A stretch of DNA of 64,000 bases, taken from NCBI RefSeq assembly GCF_013127955.1, contig NZ_CP053435.1, forward strand, positions 5,366,001 through 5,430,000, in the 5' to 3' direction. The notes under the pieces were generated by a model, which was not told the origin of the DNA, did not search any database, and was given only the letters and a program-made list of their open reading frames with translations. The stretch is from Spirosoma taeanense. Its GTDB lineage: Bacteria > Bacteroidota > Bacteroidia > Cytophagales > Spirosomataceae. Below are positions 8,823 through 18,028 of this stretch, piece after piece (position 1 is the stretch's first letter; the number at the start of each line of letters is the position of its first letter). A program made the translations under genes and the position numbers.

Positions 8823-9919
8823 CGCTGAGCTACGGTTTTTTCGGCGGCCGGCTTGTGAAGCCGAACTTTCTGACCGTCGCGCAGGCGGTCGTTTGGATTC
8901 GTCACGACACGTTCCTGACCGGTCAGGCCGCTGGCAGCTTCGATGGTTGTTCCATAATCACGGCCGAGGGTAATGGGCACAAAGCGCACCCGCTGGTCTG
9001 GGTCAAGCACAACCACGCGCGGCCCCTGGGGGGTAATCTGCAGGGCGTTAGCCGGAATCAGTACGGGGGCGTTAGCCGCGATCATATTGAATTTGACCTG
9101 ACTATACAAACCCGAGGGCAATTCCTGCCTAGGGTTGGGAATGGCAACTTCGGCTAGCAACGTCCGCGACTCGCTCCGTAACGTCCCCGACGTCCGGACG
9201 ACTTTCCCCGAAAATGTCTGATTTTTCAGCTCAGGCACGATAACCGTTGCAGGCATGCCTACTTTCACATACCGGAAATACGTTTGCGGTACGTCCACAA
9301 ATACCCGCAGCGTCCCCAGTTCGGAGATGGTAAACAGCGGCTGTCCCGCACCGGGCGAAACTAACGCGCCATTTTCGGCAGTACGGCTGGTGATGACCCC
9401 ATTGAACGGCGCACGGATCTGCTGGAGCGCTTTCAACGCCCGCAACCGCCCCAAATTAGCGTCTGCCACCGTCACCGCCGACCGGCGCGTATCGATATCC
9501 TGACGGGCTACAGCACCGGGCAGCTGAACGCTTTGCAGCCGGTCAAGATTTGTCTGGGCAAGTTGCTGATCGGCCTTCGCGCGAGCGATGTCCTGGTCCA
9601 GTTCGGGCGCGTCAATTGTTGCCAGCAACTGTCCTTCTTTAACCTGCGCGCCGATATCGACATACCACCGACGTAAAAAGCCCTGCGTCCGGGCGTAAAG
9701 TGGAGTCTGGCGGTAAGGCTGTATCTGGCCGGGTAGCGTCAGGCCGGTTGTGTCGGAGCCTTGCTTGAGGGGCACTGCGTTGACAATGGCCTCACGATTA
9801 CGCTCAGCATTGGCTTCGGCTTTTAGCTCCTGGTTGTTTCGGATACGCGGCAGCACGCCGAACACTACGAACAGAGCAATCAGCAATACTACCGGAATAA
9901 TAATTCGAAGCGATTTCAT
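8819..9919 (-). CDS. RND efflux periplasmic adaptor (membrane fusion protein)
   Basis: A 366-residue adaptor with one N-terminal membrane anchor (about residues 5-22). The biotinyl-lipoyl-like half-motif GAQVKEGQLLATIDAPELDQDI is followed by an alpha-helical hairpin (ARADQQLAQTNLDRL...), a second lipoyl half (RAPFNGVITSRTAENGALVSPG) and a beta-barrel domain. It joins the inner-membrane pump (10231-13389) to the outer-membrane channel (7332-8822) in a tripartite exporter. It overlaps the channel gene by 4 nt and follows the DUF952 gene by 15 nt. No lipobox Cys is seen, so it is probably anchored by the N-terminal helix. Confidence 0.93.
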   Translation of the reverse strand: MKSLRIIIPVVLLIALFVVFGVLPRIRNNQELKAEANAERNREAIVNAVPLKQGSDTTGLTLPGQIQPYRQTPLYARTQGFLRRWYVDIGAQVKEGQLLATIDAPELDQDIARAKADQQLAQTNLDRLQSVQLPGAVARQDIDTRRSAVTVADANLGRLRALKALQQIRAPFNGVITSRTAENGALVSPGAGQPLFTISELGTLRVFVDVPQTYFRYVKVGMPATVIVPELKNQTFSGKVVRTSGTLRSESRTLLAEVAIPNPRQELPSGLYSQVKFNMIAANAPVLIPANALQITPQGPRVVVLDPDQRVRFVPITLGRDYGTTIEAASGLTGQERVVTNPNDRLRDGQKVRLHKPAAEKTVAQR

Positions 9920-9934
9920 ACAGTTAATTGATAG

Positions 9935-10234
9935 CTAAGGTAAACGCTCTACAGCCACAACGGCGTTGGTATTGAGGGGGCCGTAGAGATGCGGAAAGCG
10001 CTCGTTATTTGTTGAGACTTCATACACTAATCTGGCCGACAGCCGGTCCCCGTCAATGTGCAGTAAGAGTAAGTCCGGTACGTGCTGGTAATACCGTTCA
10101 AGCACGCCCGCAACCTGATGCCGTTCAGAAAGATGAATGAATCCTTCGGTTTGTAAACTACCAGCTTCATAGGTCGGCAGGCTTTCTGCCTTTGCCCATT
10201 CGGAAGCGGCAACTACATGGTAGAGCGAGTTCAT
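9935..10234 (-). CDS. DUF952 domain protein inside the RND operon
   Basis: A 99-residue soluble protein of the DUF952 family. The hallmarks are the N-terminal YHVVAASEWAKA, then EGFIHLSERHQV in the middle and ERFPHLYGPLNTNAVVAV near the end. The family is small, cytosolic and of unknown biochemical function; its fold resembles ADP-ribosyl-binding or transferase-like domains, but I would not assign an activity. The ATG at 10232-10234 overlaps the stop codon of the RND pump gene by 4 nt, and the adaptor gene follows 15 nt later, so it is embedded in the efflux operon and translated with it. Such an insertion between pump and adaptor is unusual. Confidence 0.85.
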   Translation of the reverse strand: MNSLYHVVAASEWAKAESLPTYEAGSLQTEGFIHLSERHQVAGVLERYYQHVPDLLLLHIDGDRLSARLVYEVSTNNERFPHLYGPLNTNAVVAVERLP

Positions 10235-13200
10235 GCAAGCTTCACTTTTCGGGCTAAATAACTAAACACTACCGGCACAAACAGCAGGGTCGTAAACGTA
10301 GCCATGAGCAGGCCACCAATGACCGCCCGACCGAGTGGCGCATTTTGCTCACCTCCCTCGCCTAAGCCCAGCGACATGGGCAGCATCCCGATAATCATGG
10401 CGATCGCCGTCATCAGAATAGGCCGGAGTCGAGTTCGTCCCGCTTCGAGGGCCGCTTCGTAAGCGTTGCCCCCTACCTCGGGCAGATGATCTTTGGCGAA
10501 GCTCACCAGCAGAATACTGTTGGCCGTTGCCACTCCGACGCTCATGATTGCGCCCATCAGCGAAGGAATGCTAAAGGTCGTGCCGGTCAGGAACAACATC
10601 CAGACCATGCCGCACAAAGCCCCCGGCAGGGCGGTGATGATGATGAACGGATACCGGAACGACTGAAAGTTGACCACCATGAGCAGATAGACGAACAGAG
10701 CTGCAAAGACAATGCCCAGGCTTAACCGGCTGAAAGCGCTCTCCATGCTTTCGACCTGCCCGCGAATTGCTACTACGTTACCGGGCTTCAACTGCGTTTT
10801 ATATTCTGCCGCCAGGTCATTCAGGGCTTTTGCTACCGAACCCAGATCGGTTCGCTCAACGGATGCGTAAACGTCGTAGGTCGGCTGGGTATTGACTCGG
10901 TTAATAATGACTGGAACCGAGGTTCGTTTTACGGTCGTGATGTTACTCAGCAGTTGTGGAGTTGCCTGCTGGCCGGAGGTTACGGGTGTGCGCAGAAGCT
11001 TCTCGTAGGAGTCCAGCTTATAAGGCGGGGTTTGCACCGCAATGATATAGGGGAAACCGGTTACGGGATCGGGCCAGAAGTTCGGGCGCGTTTGCCCTGT
11101 ACCACTCAGCGAAATGTTCAGGTTAGTAGCCACCCGCTGTTCCGTCAGCCCAAACTGTCCGGCGCGTTCGCGGTCAACATCCAGAAACAGCTCCGGCGCG
11201 TCCAGAACCTGATGCAGGTGAACGTCTACCGTACCGGGAATCTGAGCAATCCGATCACGAAGTTCACGCGCCACCTTCAGGTTGTTGGCCCGGTCGAAGC
11301 CCGACACCTGCACATCAATGGCCGAGGTCAGACCGAAATTCAGAATCTGGCTGACGATATCGGCCGGCAGGAAGAAATATAGCACATCGGGCATCTCTTC
11401 CCGCAGCCGGGCGCGTAGCTCACGCATGTATTCATCCGTTGGACGGGAGCGGTCCTTGGTGAGCGAAATCAGCAGTTCGGCATCGGCAGCGCTGGCCGTC
11501 GCGTTGTCGGAGAAGAAAAAATTGTATCGCTCCGAGGTCAGTCCAATGTTGCTGATCACCGAGCCAACTTCGGCTTCCGGAATCACTTCGCGCACAATCT
11601 CGGCGGTTTTTGCCGCCACCTCCTCGGTGGCTTCGAGCCGGGTGCCGGCCGGAGCGCGCAGGTGCAGCTTAATTTGTCCACCATCTACCTGTGGGAAGAA
11701 ATCCCGGCCCACAAAGGGCAGCAGAACGGCCGTGAACACGACCACGACCACGAAAACCGCCAGTACCGTTCGGCGATTCGTCAATACCCATTCCAACGCC
11801 CGCATATACCGTTCCTGGAACCGGTCGAAACCAGCGTTGAATCGATTGTAAATGTGTCCGAACGGGTTCGTTGATGTTTTCTCTTCTACGCCGTGATGGC
11901 CCCGTTTTTCATTCCGCAGCATCAGATCGGCCAGTGCCGGCACCAGCGTCCGTGAGAGCAGGTACGACGCCAGCATGGCAAATACAACGGCTTCGGCCAG
12001 GGGGCCAAACAGGAATCTGGCCGGGCCTTCGAGAAACAGTACCGACGTAAATACGATACAGATCGTCAGGGTCGACACCAGCGTCGGCGTGGCAATCTGC
12101 TGCGCCCCTTCCAGAATCGCCTGCCGCAGGGGCATGCCTAATTCCTCGTTACGGTGGATATTCTCGATGGTTACCGTGGCATCATCGACCAGGATACCAA
12201 TGGCGAGGGCCAACCCGCCGAGCGTCTGAATATTCAGCGTTTCACCCAGCAGGTAAAGGACAATCAGCGAACAGAGAATCGATAGCGGAATCGAAATGGC
12301 AACGATGAGCGTACTTCGCCAGCTTCCCAGAAACAGCAGAATCAGGGCGGCCGTGAGCAGAGCCGCAATCAAACCCTCAACCAGAACGCCCTTGATCGAC
12401 GCCCGCACGAACACCGACTGATCGAATAATTCCTGGATACGCAGATTTGAAGGAGCAGCCGCCCGTACCGTGGGCAGAATCTGATTCCGGATTTTGTCGA
12501 CAATTTCCGTCGTCGACGCATTTCCCGTTTTAACGATCCGCATCAGAACGCCTTTACTCCCGTCCTGCTTAACAATATTGGCCTGCACCGATGCGCCGTC
12601 GTGTACATTGGCGACGTCGCGCATGTGAACCACCGTACCGCCCACCGTCTTGACAGGGATGTCATTCAGAGTCGAAATAACGTCGGGTTTAGAGTTGAGC
12701 CGGACGCTGTACTCCCGGTCCGATATGCGCAGCGAACCGCCCGGCAGCGTCAGATTCTGGGCGGCAACCGCATTCAGGACATCTTCGGGCGTAACGTTGT
12801 AAGCGATTAGTTGATCCGGCTCCAGGTCCACGGCGATCTGGCGGGTTTTTCCACCAAATGCCTGCGACAGGCGGCTTCCCTGCACGGTCGAAATCTGCGG
12901 CCGAACGCGCGTCTGGGCGTAGTCAGTAATCTGTGGTTCGGTCAGGCTATCGGACGATAGACCGAGTTGCAGAACGGGTACGTCGGTCGCGTTGTATCGC
13001 ACAATCAGGGGCGGCTGGGTACCGGGCGGCATTCGCACCAGAATCGTCTGCGATATGGCCGTCACCTGCGCAATAGCTTCCTCAATCTTGACTGATGGTT
13101 GGAAAAAGATTTTAAGAACTGCCGTACCATTATACGTCTGCGATTCAAGCCGCTGAATATCGCTTACGTTATTGATGATTGACGTTTCGGAGAAGTTGGT

Positions 13201-13389
13201 AATCATTTTCTCCATTTCATTGGTCGACAGACCGCTGTACCCCCAGATTACGGACACAACCGGAATATTAATCCGTGGAAAGATGTCGGTCGGCATTTGC
13301 GTGACCGACAGCCCGCCCATAATCATAATGAGCAACGCCATAACGGCGATGGTGTATTTTTTTTCTAACGCTAAGCGGACAATCCACAT
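10231..13389 (-). CDS. RND efflux pump, inner-membrane permease
   Basis: A 1052-residue RND transporter (AcrB/MexB/CzcA superfamily). The first transmembrane helix (MWIVRLALEKKYTIAVMALLIMIMGGL) and periplasmic porter region are followed by a helix bundle. The bundle includes GGLALAIGILVDDATVTIENIHR, where the two adjacent Asp residues are the proton-relay pair of the family. A second porter region and bundle follow, the latter with SVGVATANSILLVSFAKD. It exports drugs, detergents or other small molecules using the proton gradient. The sequence is of the multidrug (HAE1) type rather than a metal pump, as judged by family resemblance. It is first in an operon with DUF952, adaptor and channel genes. 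A hairpin at 13432-13472 lies in its leader. Confidence 0.95.
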   Translation of the reverse strand: MWIVRLALEKKYTIAVMALLIMIMGGLSVTQMPTDIFPRINIPVVSVIWGYSGLSTNEMEKMITNFSETSIINNVSDIQRLESQTYNGTAVLKIFFQPSVKIEEAIAQVTAISQTILVRMPPGTQPPLIVRYNATDVPVLQLGLSSDSLTEPQITDYAQTRVRPQISTVQGSRLSQAFGGKTRQIAVDLEPDQLIAYNVTPEDVLNAVAAQNLTLPGGSLRISDREYSVRLNSKPDVISTLNDIPVKTVGGTVVHMRDVANVHDGASVQANIVKQDGSKGVLMRIVKTGNASTTEIVDKIRNQILPTVRAAAPSNLRIQELFDQSVFVRASIKGVLVEGLIAALLTAALILLFLGSWRSTLIVAISIPLSILCSLIVLYLLGETLNIQTLGGLALAIGILVDDATVTIENIHRNEELGMPLRQAILEGAQQIATPTLVSTLTICIVFTSVLFLEGPARFLFGPLAEAVVFAMLASYLLSRTLVPALADLMLRNEKRGHHGVEEKTSTNPFGHIYNRFNAGFDRFQERYMRALEWVLTNRRTVLAVFVVVVVFTAVLLPFVGRDFFPQVDGGQIKLHLRAPAGTRLEATEEVAAKTAEIVREVIPEAEVGSVISNIGLTSERYNFFFSDNATASAADAELLISLTKDRSRPTDEYMRELRARLREEMPDVLYFFLPADIVSQILNFGLTSAIDVQVSGFDRANNLKVARELRDRIAQIPGTVDVHLHQVLDAPELFLDVDRERAGQFGLTEQRVATNLNISLSGTGQTRPNFWPDPVTGFPYIIAVQTPPYKLDSYEKLLRTPVTSGQQATPQLLSNITTVKRTSVPVIINRVNTQPTYDVYASVERTDLGSVAKALNDLAAEYKTQLKPGNVVAIRGQVESMESAFSRLSLGIVFAALFVYLLMVVNFQSFRYPFIIITALPGALCGMVWMLFLTGTTFSIPSLMGAIMSVGVATANSILLVSFAKDHLPEVGGNAYEAALEAGRTRLRPILMTAIAMIIGMLPMSLGLGEGGEQNAPLGRAVIGGLLMATFTTLLFVPVVFSYLARKVKLA

Positions 13390-13431
13390 GGTGAATCAGA
13401 CAAAAACGAAACAGTAGCGAAAATTGCGGAT

Positions 13432-13472
13432 GTAATACTACTTAGGGATAGCTTATGAAGTGAGTAGTATTG
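13432..13472. promoter_or_regulatory. inverted repeat upstream of the RND operon (candidate operator)
   Basis: AATACTACT (13434-13442) and AGTAGTATT (13463-13471) form an inverted repeat; with wobble pairs the arms extend to 13 nt. It lies 43 nt before the RND pump ATG, inside the 353-nt gap between that gene and the cyclophilin gene. This could be an operator for a dimeric repressor or an mRNA hairpin. No regulator gene is adjacent. Apart from this repeat and the cyclophilin -7 element, I see nothing else in the gap 13390-13742. Confidence 0.35.
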
Positions 13473-13708
13473 CATAAAATCAAGAAGTCAGGTCTAAACC
13501 ATTCATACTTGAACGTGAACATCAGGCAAGTTAGTTGTATTATCCCGAAAAATACGCACCCTATAATTGTCTTATTTCAAGAAGTAATTGATCAGGGGTG
13601 TTCATAGTCAGGAAAGCGAAATCAGAATTGAATTTTACCTGCTTAATCGAATAATTGATCGAAAGTGATTGATTCCGTTTTTTGCGTCGCCCGGATTTTA
13701 AAACCTTG

Positions 13709-13716
13709 TAATTTTG
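13709..13716 (+). promoter_or_regulatory. Bacteroidota -7 element (TAATTTTG) for the cyclophilin gene
   Basis: TAATTTTG matches TAnnTTTG exactly and lies 26 nt before the ATG at 13743. A TTTG at 13681-13684 could be the -33 element, with spacing of 24 nt, slightly longer than usual. Confidence 0.5.
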
Positions 13717-13742
13717 TGCCCGCAACAAAATCTGTCACAGTT

Positions 13743-14192
13743 ATGCCAAAGGCACAAATGAACACCGACAAAGGAACCATGCTGATCGAGTTTTTCGAGA
13801 AGGATGCGCCAAAAGCAGTCAACAACTTTATTACCCTTGCTAAGAAAGGCTTCTACAATGGGGTTTCGTTTCACCGCGTCATTCCGAACTTTATGATTCA
13901 GGGTGGCGACCCAACCGGCACCGGCGCGGGCGGTCCGGGCTATACGATTGACTGCGAACTGACGGGCGACAACCAGTACCACGACCGGGGTGTGCTATCA
14001 ATGGCCCACCGGGGACGTAACACGGGCGGCTCCCAGTTTTTCATCTGCCACAATCGCCAGAACACCCAGCACCTCGACCGTAACCACACGGTTTTTGGTA
14101 AGGTAGTTGAAGGTCTGGACGTCATCGACCAGATCCGGCAAGGCGACAAAATCAACAGCATTACGGTGCTGGAAGACGAAACGTCTGCATAG
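13743..14192 (+). CDS. peptidyl-prolyl cis-trans isomerase, cyclophilin type
   Basis: A 149-residue cytoplasmic cyclophilin. It catalyses cis-trans isomerisation of Xaa-Pro bonds during protein folding. FHRVIPNFMIQGGDPTGTGAGGPGY contains the conserved catalytic Arg and the Phe-Met-x-Gln pocket; GGSQFFICH and LDRNHTVFGKVVEGLDVID complete the domain. No signal peptide is seen. The frame is open upstream to 13665, but the ATG at 13743 (MPKAQMNTDKGTMLIEF) gives the usual short bacterial length and follows the -7 element. An ATG at 13758 is a weaker alternative. It is monocistronic, closed by the 22-bp-stem hairpin at 14207-14255. Confidence 0.94.
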   Translation: MPKAQMNTDKGTMLIEFFEKDAPKAVNNFITLAKKGFYNGVSFHRVIPNFMIQGGDPTGTGAGGPGYTIDCELTGDNQYHDRGVLSMAHRGRNTGGSQFFICHNRQNTQHLDRNHTVFGKVVEGLDVIDQIRQGDKINSITVLEDETSA

Positions 14193-14206
14193 GCGATTCG
14201 CATTTA

Positions 14207-14255
14207 CCGTAAGGGGTCGGTTGAAAACGTAGTGTTTTCAACCGACCCCTTACGG
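14207..14255. terminator. long perfect hairpin, bidirectional terminator
   Basis: A 22-nt arm (14207-14228) is perfectly repeated in inverse at 14234-14255 with a 5-nt loop. It separates the convergent cyclophilin and ThuA genes. TTTT follows on the plus side. The stem is far longer than the 8-12 bp of a typical intrinsic terminator. Confidence 0.8.
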
Positions 14256-14269
14256 TTTTAAAGATGCTG

Positions 14270-15109
14270 CTACTTCAGGCGGCCGCCTAACCACAGGAGC
14301 CCATTCAGAATTAGCTTGTTCTGTTCGTCATTGTTGAACGTAAACGACAGCTCCCGGTTGGTTTTGTTCTCGTAGTCAAGGTCATTGTGGCCCATGTTCA
14401 GATAAAGCATCCTGTACTTTTTGTTCGTCCAGACAACGGGATAATAGCCACTATGCCAGATTTCATGGGGTTTCGGGCCGGTGCCCAGCGGGAAACTGGT
14501 CGAATCGATTGATACCAGGATAGTAATGTCGGGGTTCTGACGTAAATCATTCTGCCACCGGTACCATTCGTTCGGAGCCGATTTGAAGGTCTGTGGTAAA
14601 TGCCGGGTGACGGGATGGGTCTGCTTTTCGACCCGCAGGATTGCCGACGTGGGCCGCCAAGTATTACTGCCATAAGCTCCCGAGCCCAAAAATTCATTGT
14701 GATACCAGTCCCAGTTCTGCGGATAGGCCGAAGGCGTCAGCGCGAAAGCGGCAAAATGGAAGCCCATCCAGGCTCCGCCATTTTCCATATAACGCCGGAA
14801 CGCTTCGCGCTGAGCGGGCTCCTCAGGCCGGGTGTCCAGAAAAAGCACAACCTGATAGCGGGCAAGAAACTCCGTATTGAGATTAGCCCAGTTGCTGGTC
14901 GAGTCGAAAACAAAGTTCTGATCGGCGGCTGCTTTGGCAAACCAGCGGTTGGCTTCGTGCACGAAACTGATGTGCGCCTGGTCGTTTCTGGCCGTATAAA
15001 AAGCAATTACGTTAAAGGGTTTGGCATTACTCTGGGCTTTTGCGGAGCCGACGACGGCAATCAGACACACCAGAGTCCAGAGGAAGACCGGCTTACAAAA
15101 TGAATGCAT
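14270..15109 (-). CDS. exported ThuA-domain protein
   Basis: A 279-residue protein with a signal peptide (MHSFCKPVFLWTLVCLIAVVGSAKA). A ThuA-like glutamine-amidotransferase fold follows: FNVIAFYTARNDQAHISFVHEANRWF at the start, then ARYQVVLFLDTRPEEPAQREAFRRYMENGGAWMGFH in the middle, and WHSGYYPVVWTNKKYRMLYLNMGHND near the end. ThuA was named for trehalose use in rhizobia, but exported ThuA domains in Bacteroidota usually accompany sugar-oxidising or glycan enzymes and have no proven reaction. The exported location suggests action on extracellular carbohydrates. It is monocistronic between the long hairpin at 14207 and the TspO-like gene. Confidence 0.85.
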   Translation of the reverse strand: MHSFCKPVFLWTLVCLIAVVGSAKAQSNAKPFNVIAFYTARNDQAHISFVHEANRWFAKAAADQNFVFDSTSNWANLNTEFLARYQVVLFLDTRPEEPAQREAFRRYMENGGAWMGFHFAAFALTPSAYPQNWDWYHNEFLGSGAYGSNTWRPTSAILRVEKQTHPVTRHLPQTFKSAPNEWYRWQNDLRQNPDITILVSIDSTSFPLGTGPKPHEIWHSGYYPVVWTNKKYRMLYLNMGHNDLDYENKTNRELSFTFNNDEQNKLILNGLLWLGGRLK

Positions 15110-15160
15110 ATAACTTTTTCAGTAAAATCGGCTACGATTAATTCACAGCGATATACGTCA

Positions 15161-15970
15161 TTACGTAAAAGCCGGTGCTTTTCGCGAGATCATCCCCATG
15201 ATAGCCAGCAACACGGCCACGATAGCGCCAGCCCCGGCAATTATCTGCACTGGTCGATATGGCTGCTGTTCAACTACAATTGCTACGTAGGCCCAGGCAA
15301 ACACCAGAATATAGGCCAGACTACGAAATCGGTTAAAGACAAACGCGCCAATGACTAGGCCAACAATCAGCACCCCCATGGCCCAGGTTTGTTCGCTAAG
15401 CCCCATCAGACTGAAATCCGTAGCCTTCAGGTAAACCGCTACGTTCAGGATGGTAGCGACCGTCAGCCAGCCAAAATAGATCGAGAAAGGAACGCGGGCT
15501 AACCAGGTTTCAATAGGTGTAGCGGGCGACTCGGGCAGGGTAGCATCCAGGTCAGGTGCGACAATCGGAACATCAGGCCGGGCCAGCAACCGATGCTCAA
15601 TAACAACCAACGACACTAGCATGATCAGAATAACCAGTAATGCCAGACCAATCTGTTCGTTGTTGAACAACGGACTCCAGATTGCATTACAGAACGCATT
15701 CAGCACAACCAGCCAGCCCACCGCCCGAAGCCGCGGATTGTCTCGCTGCGATGGCAGGGCCTGATACACGGCAAAGGCCAGTAAGCCCAGGAAAATGAGA
15801 CCCCAGATGGAAAAAGCGTACCCCGCTGGTGTAATAAGCGTATGGTATTTGTCAGACACCTGTCCGTTCGTCTGCCCGCCGAACACACCCGCATTCGACA
15901 GGTAGTTCATCACGATCAGCGAGATAATGCTGAACACGACGAGGAACTGCCGTAATTTGTCGTTCTGCAT
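15161..15970 (-). CDS. TspO/MBR-like tryptophan-rich membrane protein
   Basis: A 269-residue integral membrane protein with about eight hydrophobic segments. Near residue 45 it has TLITPAGYAFSIWGLIFLGLLAFAVYQ, and near 85 it has NAFCNAIWSPLFNNEQIG. These are the Trp/Asn-containing signatures of TspO/MBR-related proteins in this phylum, which bind porphyrins or sterols in characterised members. The polypeptide is longer than classical TspO (about 160 residues), so it is a distant, extended relative. The frame runs upstream to 16003, but those codons lie in the terminator hairpin of the preceding gene, so I chose the ATG at 15968-15970 (MQNDKLRQ). A role in stress or tetrapyrrole sensing would be speculation. 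Confidence 0.7.
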   Translation of the reverse strand: MQNDKLRQFLVVFSIISLIVMNYLSNAGVFGGQTNGQVSDKYHTLITPAGYAFSIWGLIFLGLLAFAVYQALPSQRDNPRLRAVGWLVVLNAFCNAIWSPLFNNEQIGLALLVILIMLVSLVVIEHRLLARPDVPIVAPDLDATLPESPATPIETWLARVPFSIYFGWLTVATILNVAVYLKATDFSLMGLSEQTWAMGVLIVGLVIGAFVFNRFRSLAYILVFAWAYVAIVVEQQPYRPVQIIAGAGAIVAVLLAIMGMISRKAPAFT

Positions 15971-15976
15971 AATTGA

Positions 15977-16014
15977 AAACGTGCTGATTGATCTCATTAT
16001 CAACCAGCACGTTT
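15977..16014 (-). terminator. hairpin terminator after the OmpA lipoprotein gene
   Basis: Sixteen-nucleotide arms (15977-15992 and 15999-16014) pair with a single wobble position around a 6-nt loop. On the minus strand the 3' arm ends in TTT and is followed by AATTATGC. It lies 22 nt beyond the stop at 16037. Confidence 0.75.
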
Positions 16015-16036
16015 CGGGAATGTTTGGGCGGACGCT

Positions 16037-18028
16037 TTACAGCTCCAGAATCTTGAACTCCGTTCGGCGGTTACGCTGGTGTTCTTCTTCGGTTTTGGCG
16101 TTTTTGACCACCAACTGCGTTTCGCCGTAGCCCCTCGCCGTCAGACGGCTGGCATCAATCCCCTTCGACACGATGTAATCCACCGCTGATTTGGCCCGGT
16201 TCTGCGACAGGCGCAGGTTATAGGCATCCGGAGCGCGAACGTCCGTGTGCGAGCTAAGCTCAATCTTCAGCGTCGGGTTATCCTTCAGGATTGTCACCAG
16301 TTTATCCAGTTCCTCGGCGGCATCGGGGCGGATGTTATACTTGTCGAGGTCGTAGTAAATATTCTCCAGCACGAACGTTTTATTCAGCGTCGCCTTGTCG
16401 AGCAGGATCGCTACATTGAACGTCGTATCAGTCTGCGGCTTCGTCAGGAAAATAGCGGGAATACTCTTGCCCTGCATCGTAAACGGCTCCCGGCGGGTCA
16501 GATACCCTTTACGCTCGGCCAGAATCGTATAGTCTTTACCTTCTTGCAGCGGATATTTGCCGAACGTCCCCGGCTGACCGGTCGTTACCTCGGCAATGGG
16601 CTGGCCTGTAGCATCGTCAAGAATACGTACGCGGGCCGAATCAAGTGGCGTAATAGGCGTTTCATTGGCAGAAACCGTACCGGCCAGGAAATACCGCACT
16701 GTTTTGGGCGCATTCTCGGCAATTGTCGGCGTTTCAGGCGCGGCCCCTTCCTGGAAGAAATAAATATCATCGTCACCCTTTCCTCCCGGCCGATTGGACG
16801 CCAGATACCCTTTGGTTGGTTCGGTATAGATCAGGCCAAAATCATCGGCGGGTGAGTTGATAGGCTGACCCATATTCTCGACCCTCGTAACGCCCCCTGA
16901 GCGGGTCGCCACAAATACGTCCAGTTTGCCCAGACCGGGATGCCCGTCCGACGCAAAATATAGCTTGGCGTCGGGGCCGACGTAAGGAAACATCTCATCG
17001 CCGGGCGTATTGATGTCACGGCCCATATTGACCGGGCGGCTAAACCGGCCCGACGCGTCGATGCTGGTACGATACAGATCAATCCCACCGGCTCCACCGG
17101 CGCGGTTCGAGGCAAAATACAGGGTTTTACCATCGGCTGAGAACGCGGGCGAACCATCCCAGGCGGTTGAGTCGCTGATGGGCAGCCGCAGCGGCTGGCT
17201 CCACGCGTTGCCTTCGCCCAGACGGCTGATGAACAAGTCCACGTCCAGACCGCCTTTACGTTTACCATTATTGCCCCGCGCCAGAATCATCGTCTTTCCG
17301 TCTTTAGAAAAAGCCGGTGTCCCTTCGTTCACATCGCTCTGGAAGATATTCGTGCTGAACAGTTCCGGACGGTCTGTCGGCGTCGTGCTACCGGTTTCGT
17401 CGGGATTCTGTGTCAGCTTGGTCCGGTAGAGGCCCAGCATTGGCTGGCCGTTGTTTTTATAGATCTGCTCTTTCCGCGAGGCCGTAAACACCAGTTCCTC
17501 GCCCCGCACAACCGGCGCAAACTCCGCCCCCGGCGAATTGAGGTTGCTCATATTACGCAGCGTGATGAGCGACTTGTTTTTAGCGATTACGTCAATAGCT
17601 TTCAGTGTTTCGATTTCACGCTTGGCCTTATCCAGTATTGGTTTGGCGGTCGTTCTCGGCGCTTTAGCCACGAACTGCTGCAACTGCTCCAGAGCGCCGG
17701 CGTAGTTTCCCTGCGACTTTAGCGCGTAGGCATAGTTAAAGCGGACCTCCGGCTCGGTTGTGTTGGCTTCAATGGCTTTCTGGTAGAACGGAACAGCCTC
17801 CCCAAACCGGTTCGACAACCGATAGGACTCAGCGGTGTAGTAATTCAGCCGGGCGGGATCAATAGTCCCCTTAGCCGCTTTTTGAAACTGAGTTAATGCC
17901 AGATTGTATTCTCCGGCCTCGTAATGGCGGACGCCTTTTTTGTAAGCCTGCATGGCTGAGTTGCAGCCCGTCAGCCCACCAGCCAGGCCAAACGCCACCA
18001 GCAACGCAGACAATGTATTGATTCTCAT
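16037..18028 (-). CDS. OmpA-family lipoprotein with TPR and beta-propeller (PD40) repeats
   Basis: A 663-residue lipoprotein. MRINTLSALLVAFGLAGGLTGC is the signal with lipobox Cys22. TPR-like repeats (about 30-140) follow, then a WD40-like PD40 propeller (roughly 170-420, with repeated GSPAFSADGKTLYFASNRAGGAGGIDLY-type blades) and a short carboxypeptidase-regulatory-like domain (about 450-530). The OmpA C-terminal domain (about 545-663) has TDVRAP...LSQNRAKSAVDYIVSKGI, which binds peptidoglycan. This architecture is common in Bacteroidota, including PorE-type components of the type IX secretion system, so a link between outer membrane and wall is likely. The frame extends to 18235, but the upstream residues are not signal-like. 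It is divergent from glpK. Confidence 0.88.
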   Translation of the reverse strand: MRINTLSALLVAFGLAGGLTGCNSAMQAYKKGVRHYEAGEYNLALTQFQKAAKGTIDPARLNYYTAESYRLSNRFGEAVPFYQKAIEANTTEPEVRFNYAYALKSQGNYAGALEQLQQFVAKAPRTTAKPILDKAKREIETLKAIDVIAKNKSLITLRNMSNLNSPGAEFAPVVRGEELVFTASRKEQIYKNNGQPMLGLYRTKLTQNPDETGSTTPTDRPELFSTNIFQSDVNEGTPAFSKDGKTMILARGNNGKRKGGLDVDLFISRLGEGNAWSQPLRLPISDSTAWDGSPAFSADGKTLYFASNRAGGAGGIDLYRTSIDASGRFSRPVNMGRDINTPGDEMFPYVGPDAKLYFASDGHPGLGKLDVFVATRSGGVTRVENMGQPINSPADDFGLIYTEPTKGYLASNRPGGKGDDDIYFFQEGAAPETPTIAENAPKTVRYFLAGTVSANETPITPLDSARVRILDDATGQPIAEVTTGQPGTFGKYPLQEGKDYTILAERKGYLTRREPFTMQGKSIPAIFLTKPQTDTTFNVAILLDKATLNKTFVLENIYYDLDKYNIRPDAAEELDKLVTILKDNPTLKIELSSHTDVRAPDAYNLRLSQNRAKSAVDYIVSKGIDASRLTARGYGETQLVVKNAKTEEEHQRNRRTEFKILEL

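Noticed and set aside
16247..16855. 202-codon plus-strand open frame
   Set aside because: Antisense to the OmpA lipoprotein gene; Arg-rich composition without any domain.
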